This document shows positions 1-7,934 of a stretch of DNA of 19,143 nt, in pieces. Each line of letters opens with the position of its first letter. The stretch's first letter is position 1. The notes beneath the pieces are model-generated. The model was not told the DNA's origin, did not search any database, and saw only the letters and a list, made by a program, of their open reading frames with translations. Position numbers and translations under genes: made by a program. The stretch comes from Anthropogastromicrobium sp963604075 (GTDB taxonomy: Bacteria > Bacillota > Clostridia > Lachnospirales > Lachnospiraceae), in assembly GCA_963604075.1 (NCBI GenBank), contig CAVCPW010000118.1:1-19143 (forward strand), given 5' to 3'.

Positions 1-1215
1 GGTCACTTTAAGTCAGAAAATGAACTGTTCACTAAGTTGCAAATGTTTGTTGGAAGGATATCTGCACTGATGAATCCACTGACATTTGTGATCGTAAACT
101 CTGCAATCCTTGTACTTGTATGGACTGGTGCATGGCGCGTAGAGGGTGGCATTCTGACTCAGGGTGCGGTCGTAGCGCTTGTAAATTATATGTCTCAGAT
201 CTTAGTTGAGCTGATTAAGTTAGCCGATCTTATCATTAACATCACTAAGGCAGTTGCATGTGGAAATCGTATTCAGAAGGTACTTGACGTTGAGCCATCC
301 ATGGCAAATGGAAGCGAGAAATGCATCGCAGATCAGCAAAGTGCAAACAATGCAAAGAGTGATGCCCCGGCTGTTGACTTTGATCATGTGTCATTAACTT
401 ATGCAGGCGCAGGTGCGCCGTCTCTAACTGATATTGATCTTCACGTAACAGTAGGCCAGACGGTTGGTATCATCGGCGGAACTGGTGCAGGAAAGACATC
501 ATTTGTTAATTTGATTCCGCGTTTCTATGATGCAACGGAGGGTACTGTTCGCGTATTTGGCAAGCCAGTTAAGACTCAGGATATCGAAAGTCTTCGCAGC
601 CAGATCGCTGTTGTTCCGCAGAAGGCTGTATTGTTTGCCGGAACCATTCGTGAGAATATGAAATGGGGCAAGGAGGATGCGACTGATGATGAGATCATGG
701 AGGCACTTACCATTGCTCAGGCAACAGAAGTTGTACAGAATAAGGAAGGTGGACTTGACGCTTTTATCGAGCAGGGAGGAAAGAATCTTTCTGGTGGTCA
801 GAGGCAGCGTTTGACGATTGCCCGTGCGCTTGTCAGAAAACCGCGTATTTTGATTCTCGATGACAGCGCATCTGCACTTGATTTTGCAACGGATGCAGCG
901 TTAAGAAAGGCCATTCGTGAAATGAAAGATTCTCCAACAGTATTCATCGTATCACAGAGAACATCATCTATTCGTTTTGCTGATCAGATTTTGGTACTTG
1001 ACGATGGACGCAGTGTTGGAGTTGGTACGCATGATGAACTTTTAAAGGATTGCAATGTATATCAGGAAATCTATGATTCACAGTATAAAAAGACAGAGAT
1101 TAAAACAGACACAAATGCAGTAACAAAGACAGGTGATGCAAAATTAAATAGTACAAAGAAGAATAATGCAAAAAAGACTGCTGGTAACAGCAAGAAAACA
1201 GGAAAGGAGGCGTAA
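1..1215 (+). CDS. Heterodimeric ABC exporter, subunit with degenerate ATP site (5'-truncated)
   Basis: The reading frame is open from base 1, so the true start lies before the window. What remains is the end of a membrane domain (hydrophobic helix near bases 75-140) and a full nucleotide-binding domain. Walker A (GGTGAGKTS) is at 475-501, the signature LSGGQ at 787-801 and Walker B at about 844-864. Walker B ends Asp-Asp, so the catalytic Glu is replaced by Asp, and the switch-loop His is Gln (codon 955-957). These two changes mark the degenerate-site subunit of TM287/288-, LmrCD- or BmrCD-type exporters. After the domain there is a roughly 40-residue tail rich in Lys, Thr and Asn (about 1087-1212). 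The stop is 2 bases before the partner gene, whose ribosome binding site lies inside this gene's last codons. Substrate unknown; lipid or drug export is typical of the family. Confidence 0.93.
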   Translation, partial: GHFKSENELFTKLQMFVGRISALMNPLTFVIVNSAILVLVWTGAWRVEGGILTQGAVVALVNYMSQILVELIKLADLIINITKAVACGNRIQKVLDVEPSMANGSEKCIADQQSANNAKSDAPAVDFDHVSLTYAGAGAPSLTDIDLHVTVGQTVGIIGGTGAGKTSFVNLIPRFYDATEGTVRVFGKPVKTQDIESLRSQIAVVPQKAVLFAGTIRENMKWGKEDATDDEIMEALTIAQATEVVQNKEGGLDAFIEQGGKNLSGGQRQRLTIARALVRKPRILILDDSASALDFATDAALRKAIREMKDSPTVFIVSQRTSSIRFADQILVLDDGRSVGVGTHDELLKDCNVYQEIYDSQYKKTEIKTDTNAVTKTGDAKLNSTKKNNAKKTAGNSKKTGKEA

Positions 1216-1217
1216 TC

Positions 1218-2981
1218 ATGGCAGCAAAGAAAAAATATGATCGTACCAAGCAGAAGGAAACGCTTGGAAAAGTGCTTGAATATATCAAACATTATCGTGC
1301 CGTGCTTGTGTTCTCACTGGTTTTAGCAGCAGTTACCGTTGCATGCACACTGTATCTTCCTATTTTAACAGGAGATGCAATCAATCTGATTTTATCGAAA
1401 GAAAATGTTGATTTTGACGGCATTAAGCCGATTCTTTTTAAGGGTGTATTTGTGATTATTATCGGTGCCGTAGCACAGTGGGTTATGAATATCTGCAATA
1501 ATCGCATCACCTATGCAGTAGTGCGTGATATCCGTCAGGAGGCATTTGAGAAGATTGAAAAACTTCCATTAAAGTATATCGACAGCCACCCATATGGTGA
1601 TATAGTGAGCCGTATCATTGCGGATGCCGATCAGTTTGCCGATGGTTTACTGATGGGATTTACTCAATTATTCAGTGGTGTGCTGACTATCGCAGGTACA
1701 TTGATTTTCATGTTGACTATCAATATTCCAATGACCATTGCGGTTGTTGTTCTGACGCCAATTTCATTCTTTGTGGCGGGCTTTATTGCAAAGAATACGT
1801 TTCATCTGTTTAAAAAACAGTCTGAGACTCGCGGTGAACAGACTACCCTTATCGATGAGATGATTAACAATCAGAAGGTGGTTAAGGCATTTGGACAGGA
1901 AGAAAAGGTTATGGAACGTTTTGATGATATTAACGAACGACTTCGTGACTGCTCTGTTAAGGCAACGTTTTTCTCATCTATTACAAACCCGGCAACCCGT
2001 TTTGTAAACTCTCTTGTTTACGCAGCTGTTGCTGTATTTGGAAGCTTTTTCTCCATTGCAGGAGGAATCAATGTCGGTCAGCTCTATAGCTTCTTAAACT
2101 ATGCAAACCAGTATACAAAGCCGTTTAACTCCATTTCAAGCGTTGTTACTGAGTTACAGAATGCACTTGCATGCGCGGGCAGATTGCTTGATTTGATTTA
2201 TGAAGAGACTGAGGTGCCGGATTCTGATAATGCAGAAGTATTGCAGAATGTAAATGGCGCAGTTGAGATCTCTCATGTAAACTTTTCTTACGTGCCGGAG
2301 CAGAAGCTGATTGAGGATTTGAATCTGTCCGTAAAACCGGGTCAGAGAGTAGCAATCGTTGGCCCAACCGGTTGCGGAAAGACTACACTGATCAATCTTT
2401 TGATGCGCTTTTATGATACTAATTCTGGAACGATTGAGGTTGACGGTCACAACATTCGCAATGTGACAAGAAAGAGCTTAAGAGAGAATTATGGTATGGT
2501 GCTTCAGGAAACCTGGCTTAAGAGCGGTACTATTCGCGAAAACTTGATGATGGGACGTCCTGATGCGACCGAGGAAGAAATGATTCAGGCGGCAAAGGCT
2601 GCACATGCACACAGCTTTATTAAGCGAATGCCGAAGGGTTACGACACCGATATCGGACAGGATGGCGGTTCTCTTTCACAGGGCCAGAAGCAGCTTCTTT
2701 GTATCACACGAGTTATGCTGTGTTTGCCGCCGATGCTGATTCTCGATGAGGCAACTTCCTCTATTGATACTCGTACAGAAATCAAGATTCAGGAGGCGTT
2801 TAGCCGTATGATGCAGGGCAGAACAAGTTTTATCGTCGCTCATCGCTTGTCCACAATTCAGGAGGCAGATGTGATCCTGGTTATGAAGGATGGTCATATC
2901 ATCGAGCAGGGTAATCATGAGTCACTTCTTGCAAAAAATGGATTCTATGCAAAGCTGTACAACAGCCAGTTTGCACTGTGA
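1218..2981 (+). CDS. Heterodimeric ABC exporter, catalytic subunit
   Basis: A 587-residue half-transporter with a six-helix membrane domain (about residues 30-320) fused to a nucleotide-binding domain (about 345-587). Walker A GPTGCGKT is at residues 382-389, Walker B ends with Asp-Glu (Glu511) and the switch His is 542 (AHRLSTI), so its own ATP site is complete. Its signature motif is LSQGQ (486-490) rather than LSGGQ. That motif faces the partner's degenerate Walker A/B in a head-to-tail dimer, so all deviations fall in one site. This is the expected pattern for an asymmetric heterodimer with the gene just upstream. The start ATG follows AAAGGAGG at 1203-1210, and only 2 bases separate the genes, so they are co-transcribed. 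A terminator follows. Confidence 0.96.
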   Translation: MAAKKKYDRTKQKETLGKVLEYIKHYRAVLVFSLVLAAVTVACTLYLPILTGDAINLILSKENVDFDGIKPILFKGVFVIIIGAVAQWVMNICNNRITYAVVRDIRQEAFEKIEKLPLKYIDSHPYGDIVSRIIADADQFADGLLMGFTQLFSGVLTIAGTLIFMLTINIPMTIAVVVLTPISFFVAGFIAKNTFHLFKKQSETRGEQTTLIDEMINNQKVVKAFGQEEKVMERFDDINERLRDCSVKATFFSSITNPATRFVNSLVYAAVAVFGSFFSIAGGINVGQLYSFLNYANQYTKPFNSISSVVTELQNALACAGRLLDLIYEETEVPDSDNAEVLQNVNGAVEISHVNFSYVPEQKLIEDLNLSVKPGQRVAIVGPTGCGKTTLINLLMRFYDTNSGTIEVDGHNIRNVTRKSLRENYGMVLQETWLKSGTIRENLMMGRPDATEEEMIQAAKAAHAHSFIKRMPKGYDTDIGQDGGSLSQGQKQLLCITRVMLCLPPMLILDEATSSIDTRTEIKIQEAFSRMMQGRTSFIVAHRLSTIQEADVILVMKDGHIIEQGNHESLLAKNGFYAKLYNSQFAL

Positions 2982-3022
2982 TTTTACAAATAGTAAATTG
3001 TCTCAGTGCTCACTGTGCGACG

Positions 3023-3061
3023 AAACTCAGGGACTGAAAAAATTGGTCTCTGAGTTTTTTT
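3023..3061 (+). terminator. Rho-independent terminator after the ABC exporter
   Basis: A 12-bp stem (arms 3023-3034 and 3046-3057, one G-U pair) with an 11-base loop runs into a stretch of seven T. It lies 41 bases after the exporter stop. Only about 36 bases separate it from the next start codon. Confidence 0.9.
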
Positions 3062-3097
3062 GAGATTAATTCTTTGAATATTTTTGGAGTAAGAGCT

Positions 3098-4444
3098 ATG
3101 AAAACAAAAGAAATGGATATGTTAAATGGAGGGCTTGCAGGAAAGCTGATCTTATTTTCAATTCCACTTGCCTTCAGCAGTATTTTACAGCAGCTTTTTA
3201 ACTCGGCTGATGTGGCTGTAGTTGGACGGTTCGCAGGAGATCGTCAGCTTGCAGCTGTCGGTAGCTGTGTGGCACTTGTTGGTATTTTTGTCAATCTGAT
3301 TGTTGGTTTATCTGTGGGACCGAATGCTGCGCTGGCAAATCTGATCGGGCAGCGAAAGAGAGATAAAATAAGCAGCATGCTGCATACGATTTTTGCGTTT
3401 GGACTGATACTTGGTATTATTCTTCTAGCAATTGGTATGCTGTCAGCGCGCTTTATTTTGAAAATTTCGGGGACACCGGATAGTGTCATGAACATGGCAC
3501 TTCTCTATATCCGCATTTATTTTCTGGGCATTCCTTTTATGGTCATTTACAATTTTGGCTCAGCAACGCTTCGAAGCTTTGGCGATACGAGACGCCCAAT
3601 GTACTACCTGATAGCATCAGGGATTGTAAATGTAATCCTGAATTTGTTCCTTGTGATTTGTCTGAAGCTTGGTGTTGCCGGTGTAGCGATTGCAACAGTG
3701 ATTTCTAATGTACTCAGTGCCTCGTGTGTGGTGATTTATCTTTGCAGGAGACAGGACGAATTTCAGCTATGTTTTCGCAAGCTGAAGATAGATGGTGCTG
3801 ATTTGAAAAAAGTGCTTGTAATTGGTATTCCGGCAGGCATACAGGGTGCTATTTTTTCAGTCTCCAATGTGTTTATTCAGAGTGGAATCAATTCCTTTGG
3901 AGAGGATGCGATTGCAGGATCTTCGCTTGCACTGAATTTTGAATATTTTACATATGATATTGCGGCAGCCTTTGCGCAGGCAGCAGTCACTTTCACGAGC
4001 CAGAATTATGGCGCAGGTAATTTAAAGCGCTGTAAGAAAATTTTTGGATTATGCTTGTTGTTTGGATTTGGATTTACGGAGATACTCAGTATTATTTTTA
4101 TCGTCTGGGCAGATTTCTTTGTTGGAATTTACACGACAAGCTCGGCAGTAGCTGCCTATGCAATTATTCGAATGATGCATGTATGCTCGTTAGAGGGATT
4201 GACGGCTACCTACGAGGTGGAGAGTGCTGCGCTTCGAGGGATGGGAAAATCATTGGAGCCATCGATTATTACGATCATCGGAACAGTTGTATTTCGTATG
4301 ATCTGGATGGTAACAGTCTTTAAGATATTCCCAACCTATGAAATGCTGATGAATGTCTACATTGCTTCATGGATTTTCACAGGAGGCGCAATCCTTATCG
4401 TCTACATGCATCATATGAAGAAGGCCCAGAGCGGTCAAATGTAA
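3098..4444 (+). CDS. MATE-family multidrug/metabolite efflux protein
   Basis: A 448-residue, about 12-helix membrane protein of the multidrug and toxic compound extrusion family, which exports drugs or metabolites in exchange for Na+ or H+. The N-terminal stretch with FNSADVAVVGRFAG, the NLIGQRKRD loop, and the repeat of this pattern in the second half (SQNYGAGNLKRCKKI) are typical. Length matches the family. I chose ATG 3098 because TTGGAG (3085-3089) lies 8 bases upstream. An in-frame TTG at 3074 is possible but has no ribosome binding site. The gene begins 36 bases after a strong terminator, with no convincing promoter between, so its transcription is unexplained. The stop is 34 bases from the convergent PII-like gene, with no clear terminator between. 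Substrate unknown. Confidence 0.93.
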   Translation: MKTKEMDMLNGGLAGKLILFSIPLAFSSILQQLFNSADVAVVGRFAGDRQLAAVGSCVALVGIFVNLIVGLSVGPNAALANLIGQRKRDKISSMLHTIFAFGLILGIILLAIGMLSARFILKISGTPDSVMNMALLYIRIYFLGIPFMVIYNFGSATLRSFGDTRRPMYYLIASGIVNVILNLFLVICLKLGVAGVAIATVISNVLSASCVVIYLCRRQDEFQLCFRKLKIDGADLKKVLVIGIPAGIQGAIFSVSNVFIQSGINSFGEDAIAGSSLALNFEYFTYDIAAAFAQAAVTFTSQNYGAGNLKRCKKIFGLCLLFGFGFTEILSIIFIVWADFFVGIYTTSSAVAAYAIIRMMHVCSLEGLTATYEVESAALRGMGKSLEPSIITIIGTVVFRMIWMVTVFKIFPTYEMLMNVYIASWIFTGGAILIVYMHHMKKAQSGQM

Positions 4445-4478
4445 GCTTAAAATCAATTGCCTGTGCCTTGAAATGACA

Positions 4479-5159
4479 TTAGTTTTCATCCTCTGCTTCA
4501 TCGTCAAGCAGTGCAAATCCTGCAATCTGTGTAGTTGGAAGCGAGAAGACGATGGTGCCGGCTTTACTGTCAGGACCGGCTTTTTTCAGTATAGACTGCA
4601 TGATGCCGGTCTTTTGGGAAGCGGCTGCAACAATCAGGATAACTTCCTTTTCTTCTGCAATTGTAATATTATAAAATTGAGGAGCGCCTTTTGCACCGGT
4701 TCCTTTTCCGTGAAGGACGGTGCCGCCTCGTGCGCCAGCTGCGCGAGCTGCATTCATAACCAGATCGGTGCATCCCTGGCTGCAGACGGCGACGATCAGC
4801 TCATGTGTATAATGAAGTGAAGGTGTGTAAGCTGCGTTATTTGTTTCTCCATTTAAAAAAGTCACTGTTTTTCCTCCTCCAACACTTTTAATAGGAACGG
4901 CAACTACGATTCCATGGCCCGGGACGCCAATATGTAAATGGCGTTTCTGGGCCTGTATTAGTTTATGTGTTTTTTCTTCGTTGGCAACGGTGAAAACGAT
5001 GCGCCGCTCGGTGGACTCTATGCCAAGCAGATCAAGCATACTCTTTACAGCAGTGCCACGCCCTGCCATCGTGATACTTAATGGCAATTCAAGTTTATTA
5101 CATAGGTCTTTCATGATGGAAAGCGAGTCCGGGTTGATGATGGATATTATGTAATTCAT
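4479..5159 (-). CDS. Tandem PII-like signalling protein
   Basis: A 226-residue soluble protein made of two PII-like (GlnB-fold) units. The first (residues about 1-105) has AGRGTA near the T-loop position, an EEKTHKLI helix and PGHGIVVAVPI near its end. The second (about 115-220) has the more typical RGGTVLHGKGTGA motif, then EKEVILIVAA and SKAGTIVFSLPT. PII proteins sense nucleotides and metabolites and bind transporters or enzymes. The ATG overlaps the stop of the upstream DUF1538 membrane gene by 4 bases (ATGA), so the two are translationally coupled, and AAGGAG lies about 10 bases upstream. Inference: this protein gates or senses for that membrane protein. The acidic C-terminus (DDEAEDEN) is not part of the fold. 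Assignment to the PII superfamily is confident from motifs; the ligand is unknown. Confidence 0.85.
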   Translation of the reverse strand: MNYIISIINPDSLSIMKDLCNKLELPLSITMAGRGTAVKSMLDLLGIESTERRIVFTVANEEKTHKLIQAQKRHLHIGVPGHGIVVAVPIKSVGGGKTVTFLNGETNNAAYTPSLHYTHELIVAVCSQGCTDLVMNAARAAGARGGTVLHGKGTGAKGAPQFYNITIAEEKEVILIVAAASQKTGIMQSILKKAGPDSKAGTIVFSLPTTQIAGFALLDDEAEDEN

Positions 5160-6700
5160 TTTGTAGTCTCTCCTTCCCAGAGTTCAACAATATCGTAGTC
5201 TCCATAAACAGTTTCGGATTCTTTTGTGTGCTTTTGCCTGCGCTCATAGAAGAGGCCAACGAGTTGAATGGAGACAAGTGGCATCATTGCAACGAGTGCG
5301 ACAACGCCGAATGCGTCCTGAAGCACATTTCCACCGAGTGCATTGCTCGCTCCCATGAAAAACTGAAGCATAAAAGTTGCAGTCATCGGTCCCGAGGCAA
5401 CACCGCCGGAGTCGAAGGCGATTGCCGTGTAGATATCTGGTACAAAGAAGGTTAGAATGAGTGCGATGGCATAACCCGGAATCAAAAACCAGAAGAGGGA
5501 GATTCCAGTGAGTACGCGAAGCATGGAAAATCCCATTGCTAGTGCGATTGCGACAGAAAGACTAAGTTTAATGACACGTCCGGGAATAGCTCCGGCACTG
5601 ACTGACTCAATCTGTCTTTCAAGGACGGCAACAGCCGGTTCGGCTGAGATAATAAACCAGCCAATAAGCATCGCAAGAGGAACGAGCCACCAGATATTTT
5701 TCCCGAAAGAAAGTGCAGCACCTAGCGCAGCACCCAATGCGGAAAAACCGACATTAACGCCTGTCAGAAAGAACACAAGACCTATGTAAGTGTAGATAAG
5801 GCCAATGATAATCTTTTCAAGATTTCGCCTGTCAAGATGCAAAAGCATAAATTGAAACAGAAGAAAGATCACGATGATTGGCAGCATGGCAATGGCAGTT
5901 TCCTTTAAATAATCAGGAACAGCACGAAGAAAAGCAAAACCTATGTCTGTAGTGGTGTTGTAGGAAGCGGTGCTTATGTCAACTACTGCATTATTATCAT
6001 TGTAAAAGAAACCAAGGATCAACACCGAAAGGATCGGTCCGATCGAGCATAATGAAACAAGTCCGAAACTGTCGGACTCAGCATTTTTGTCGCTTCGGAC
6101 ATTCGATACACCAATGCCGAGAGCTAGTATAAATGGTACTGTCATAGGTCCTGTGGTGACACCGCCGGAGTCAAAGGCTATTCCAAGAAAATTTTTGTCA
6201 GTGAAAAATGCCAATAGAAAAATAATGGCGTAAAAGAGAATCAGCAGCAGGCGAAGGCGCGTTCCAGTCAGGATACGCAGCATACAAATGCTCATAAAAA
6301 AGCCTACTCCGGCACCAACTGTGATGAGAAGTACCGTGTTGCTGATATGGGGAACGGTTTGGGCAAGAACCTGAAGATCAGGTTCAGAAATGGTAATTGC
6401 AAAACCCAGAAGGAAACTTACAGCAAGGATCAATGGAAGATTTTTTGTGCGTGTGAGTGCGGTGCCGATCTGTTTTCCAATCGGTGTCATCGACTGCTCA
6501 GCGCCTAGAGAGAAAAGCCCCATACCGATGACCAGCATCAGGGCTCCTATAAAGAATGTTAGGAGAAGATCCGGCTGCATAGGGGAAATGTACAGGCACA
6601 GGAGAAAGACAATAATGACAATGGGTAAAACGGAAAATAGGGATTCCTTTACTTTCTCTGCAACTGCGGTGCGTGTTTTACTCAGGTAAATCTGTCTGAT
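5156..6700 (-). CDS. DUF1538 family membrane protein with two internal repeats; likely non-AUG start
   Basis: A very hydrophobic protein with two homologous halves, each holding the hallmark AFDSGGVxxGPMT (AFDSGGVTTGPMT and AFDSGGVASGPMT). This matches DUF1538, a predicted transporter family of unknown substrate. The first ATG (6578-6580) has no ribosome binding site. The frame stays open upstream for 43 more codons and encodes KESLFSVLPIVIIVFLL, which aligns with KETAIAMLPIIVIFLLF opening the second half. A near-perfect AAGGAGGT at 6707-6714 lies 7 bases before an in-frame ATC (6698-6700) and 4 before ATT (6701-6703), so I place the start there (514 residues). Starting at ATG 6580 would give 474 residues and lose a helix. 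The C-terminal tail is cytosolic and charged (YDIVELWEGE). It is coupled to the PII-like gene by a 4-base overlap. Confidence 0.85.
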   Translation of the reverse strand: MRQIYLSKTRTAVAEKVKESLFSVLPIVIIVFLLCLYISPMQPDLLLTFFIGALMLVIGMGLFSLGAEQSMTPIGKQIGTALTRTKNLPLILAVSFLLGFAITISEPDLQVLAQTVPHISNTVLLITVGAGVGFFMSICMLRILTGTRLRLLLILFYAIIFLLAFFTDKNFLGIAFDSGGVTTGPMTVPFILALGIGVSNVRSDKNAESDSFGLVSLCSIGPILSVLILGFFYNDNNAVVDISTASYNTTTDIGFAFLRAVPDYLKETAIAMLPIIVIFLLFQFMLLHLDRRNLEKIIIGLIYTYIGLVFFLTGVNVGFSALGAALGAALSFGKNIWWLVPLAMLIGWFIISAEPAVAVLERQIESVSAGAIPGRVIKLSLSVAIALAMGFSMLRVLTGISLFWFLIPGYAIALILTFFVPDIYTAIAFDSGGVASGPMTATFMLQFFMGASNALGGNVLQDAFGVVALVAMMPLVSIQLVGLFYERRQKHTKESETVYGDYDIVELWEGETTK

Positions 6701-6706
6701 AATAGT

Positions 6707-6714
6707 ACCTCCTT
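6707..6714 (-). promoter_or_regulatory. Strong ribosome binding site that sets the DUF1538 start
   Basis: AAGGAGGT on the minus strand, the best Shine-Dalgarno match near this gene. No ATG, GTG or TTG follows at a usable distance; the in-frame codons are ATT (4 bases) then ATC (7 bases). An in-frame TAA lies just upstream (6713-6715), so the frame cannot begin earlier. Confidence 0.75.
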
Positions 6715-6731
6715 ATATGCTTTTTTCTTTA

Positions 6732-6760
6732 AGTATAGCAGAGGATTTCAAAATGCGCAA
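6732..6760 (-). promoter_or_regulatory. Promoter of the DUF1538/PII-like operon
   Basis: On the minus strand: -35 TTGCGC (6755-6760), 17-bp spacer, -10 TATACT (6732-6737) with an extended TGC just before it. It lies about 20 bases upstream of the ribosome binding site, which supports the upstream start. Confidence 0.75.
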
Positions 6761-6772
6761 CCTAAAAAACGA

Positions 6773-6801
6773 TTGACAGAAAGTTAACAGGTGAGTATAG
6801 T
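6773..6801 (+). promoter_or_regulatory. Promoter of the PHP-family gene
   Basis: TTGACA (6773-6778), 17-bp spacer, TATAGT (6796-6801). This is a near-consensus sigma-A promoter, back-to-back with the minus-strand promoter; 12 bp separate the two -35 boxes. It leaves a leader of about 93 bases with no structure that I recognise. Confidence 0.85.
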
Positions 6802-6900
6802 GAGGAGTGGAAACGTAAGCCAAGCGGATATTTGCAATTGAAGCAGGGATTTACTTGATTTTGTTAAAGAGAGTTCGAAAGAAGAAAGAGGGACAAGGAG

Positions 6901-7692
6901 ATGGAAAATAACATATTGACAACAAATTTTCATACGCATACAACTCGTTGCAATCATGCTCAGGGTGAGGATCGCCAGTACGTAGAGGAAGCTATCAAGG
7001 GAGGGCTTAAGGTACTTGGCTTTTCAGACCATTCACCATATTTCTTTTCTGGAAATTATTATTCAACATTCCGTATGAAAAGAGAGCAGGTAGCGGGCTA
7101 TGTGGATTCAATTCTGGCATTGAAGAAGGAATATAAGGACGATATTGAAATCAAGCTTGGCTTTGAGACAGAGTATTATCCAAAGTATTTTGATCAGCTG
7201 TTAGAATTTTACAGCCAGTATCCGATTGATTATATCATTATGGGCCAGCACTTTATCTTAAATGAGGAGGAGCATATCTACAGCGGTGATCTGCATTGCG
7301 AGGAAGATATGATGATGCGCTATGTCGATCAGGTAATCGAAGGACTTGAAACTGGATGCTTCACTTATCTGGCACACCCGGATTTACTCTATTTTGGCGG
7401 ATCAAAGGAAAATTATGAGAAGGCTGCAAATAAGCTGTGTACATATGCAGCCAAGAACCATGTGCCGCTTGAAATTAATATGCTTGGAATGAGAGATCAT
7501 CGTCATTATCCAAATATTGAGTTCTTTAAGATTGCTGCAAAGCATAACTGCGACATTATTTTCGGGTGTGATGCACACGCACCGAAGGATGTACATGATC
7601 TGGAATCGGCAAGGATTGCACTGGAATGGTGCAAGGAGCTTGGCTTACACCGCATTGAGTATCCAGAATTAAAAAAACCACGCAAAAAGTAA
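6901..7692 (+). CDS. PHP-domain phosphatase, histidinol-phosphatase (HisJ/HisK) type
   Basis: A 263-residue cytosolic protein of the polymerase and histidinol phosphatase (PHP) superfamily. Metal-binding motifs appear in the usual order: HTH at residues 11-13, SDHSP around Asp43-His44, the ETEYY acidic pair, MGQHFI, LAHPDL and GCDAHAP near the C-terminus. The spacing and length fit stand-alone histidinol-phosphatases, which remove phosphate from L-histidinol phosphate in histidine biosynthesis. No other his gene lies nearby, so another phosphoester substrate is possible. The ATG sits directly after GGAG; the usable ribosome binding site is probably AAAGAGG (6885-6891), 9 bases upstream. It has its own strong promoter and ends before a bidirectional terminator, so it is probably monocistronic. 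Confidence 0.88.
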   Translation: MENNILTTNFHTHTTRCNHAQGEDRQYVEEAIKGGLKVLGFSDHSPYFFSGNYYSTFRMKREQVAGYVDSILALKKEYKDDIEIKLGFETEYYPKYFDQLLEFYSQYPIDYIIMGQHFILNEEEHIYSGDLHCEEDMMMRYVDQVIEGLETGCFTYLAHPDLLYFGGSKENYEKAANKLCTYAAKNHVPLEINMLGMRDHRHYPNIEFFKIAAKHNCDIIFGCDAHAPKDVHDLESARIALEWCKELGLHRIEYPELKKPRKK

Positions 7693-7723
7693 TTGATGAA
7701 GTCTCTACACCTATGCGGTACAC

Positions 7724-7750
7724 AGTGCCTATGAACATGGCACTTTTCTT
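7724..7750 (+). terminator. Possible weak terminator after the PHP gene
   Basis: A 6-bp perfect stem (AGTGCC 7724-7729, GGCACT 7739-7744) is followed by TTTTCTT. It is short and may be secondary to the larger hairpin just downstream. Confidence 0.3.
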
Positions 7751-7769
7751 AATTCGATAGAAGAATATG

Positions 7770-7829
7770 AACAAAAGCCTGCCAGCGGATTATGTAAATA
7801 TTACATGATCCACTGAGCAAGCTTTCTTT
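7770..7829. terminator. Bidirectional terminator between the PHP gene and pepC
   Basis: A long hairpin has arms at 7777-7797 and 7801-7822 around a 3-base loop. It forms about 21 bp with two G-U pairs, one mismatch and one bulged base. The plus strand continues TTTCTTT and the minus strand TTTTGTT, so it can end both convergent transcripts. It lies about 85 bases after the PHP stop and 112 bases after the pepC stop. Confidence 0.8.
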
Positions 7830-7934
7830 GCAGATATTATAGAAATCGAGATGGAAACTTTGCGGGTTTATCCATTTTTGGCAGAAAATCTCATCTGACG
7901 CATCGGACGTGATTGTTCAAGTATGGGAAGTGTT

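Noticed and set aside
4445..4478. Terminator between the convergent MATE and PII-like genes
   Set aside because: Only 4-5 bp stems without T-tracts can be drawn in these 34 bases.
4473..4820. Plus-strand open frame of 115 codons opposite the PII-like gene
   Set aside because: It is antisense to a gene with clear motifs, lacks a ribosome binding site, and has a Cys-rich, unprotein-like composition.
6808..6900. Riboswitch or T-box in the PHP gene leader
   Set aside because: The leader is about 93 bases, purine-rich, and shows no conserved stem, T-box motif or terminator.
7767..7895. Possible decayed gene (MNKSLPADYVNIT, stop, then a protein-like stretch)
   Set aside because: The first part is the arm of the bidirectional terminator hairpin, and the rest is short with in-frame stops and no recognisable homology.
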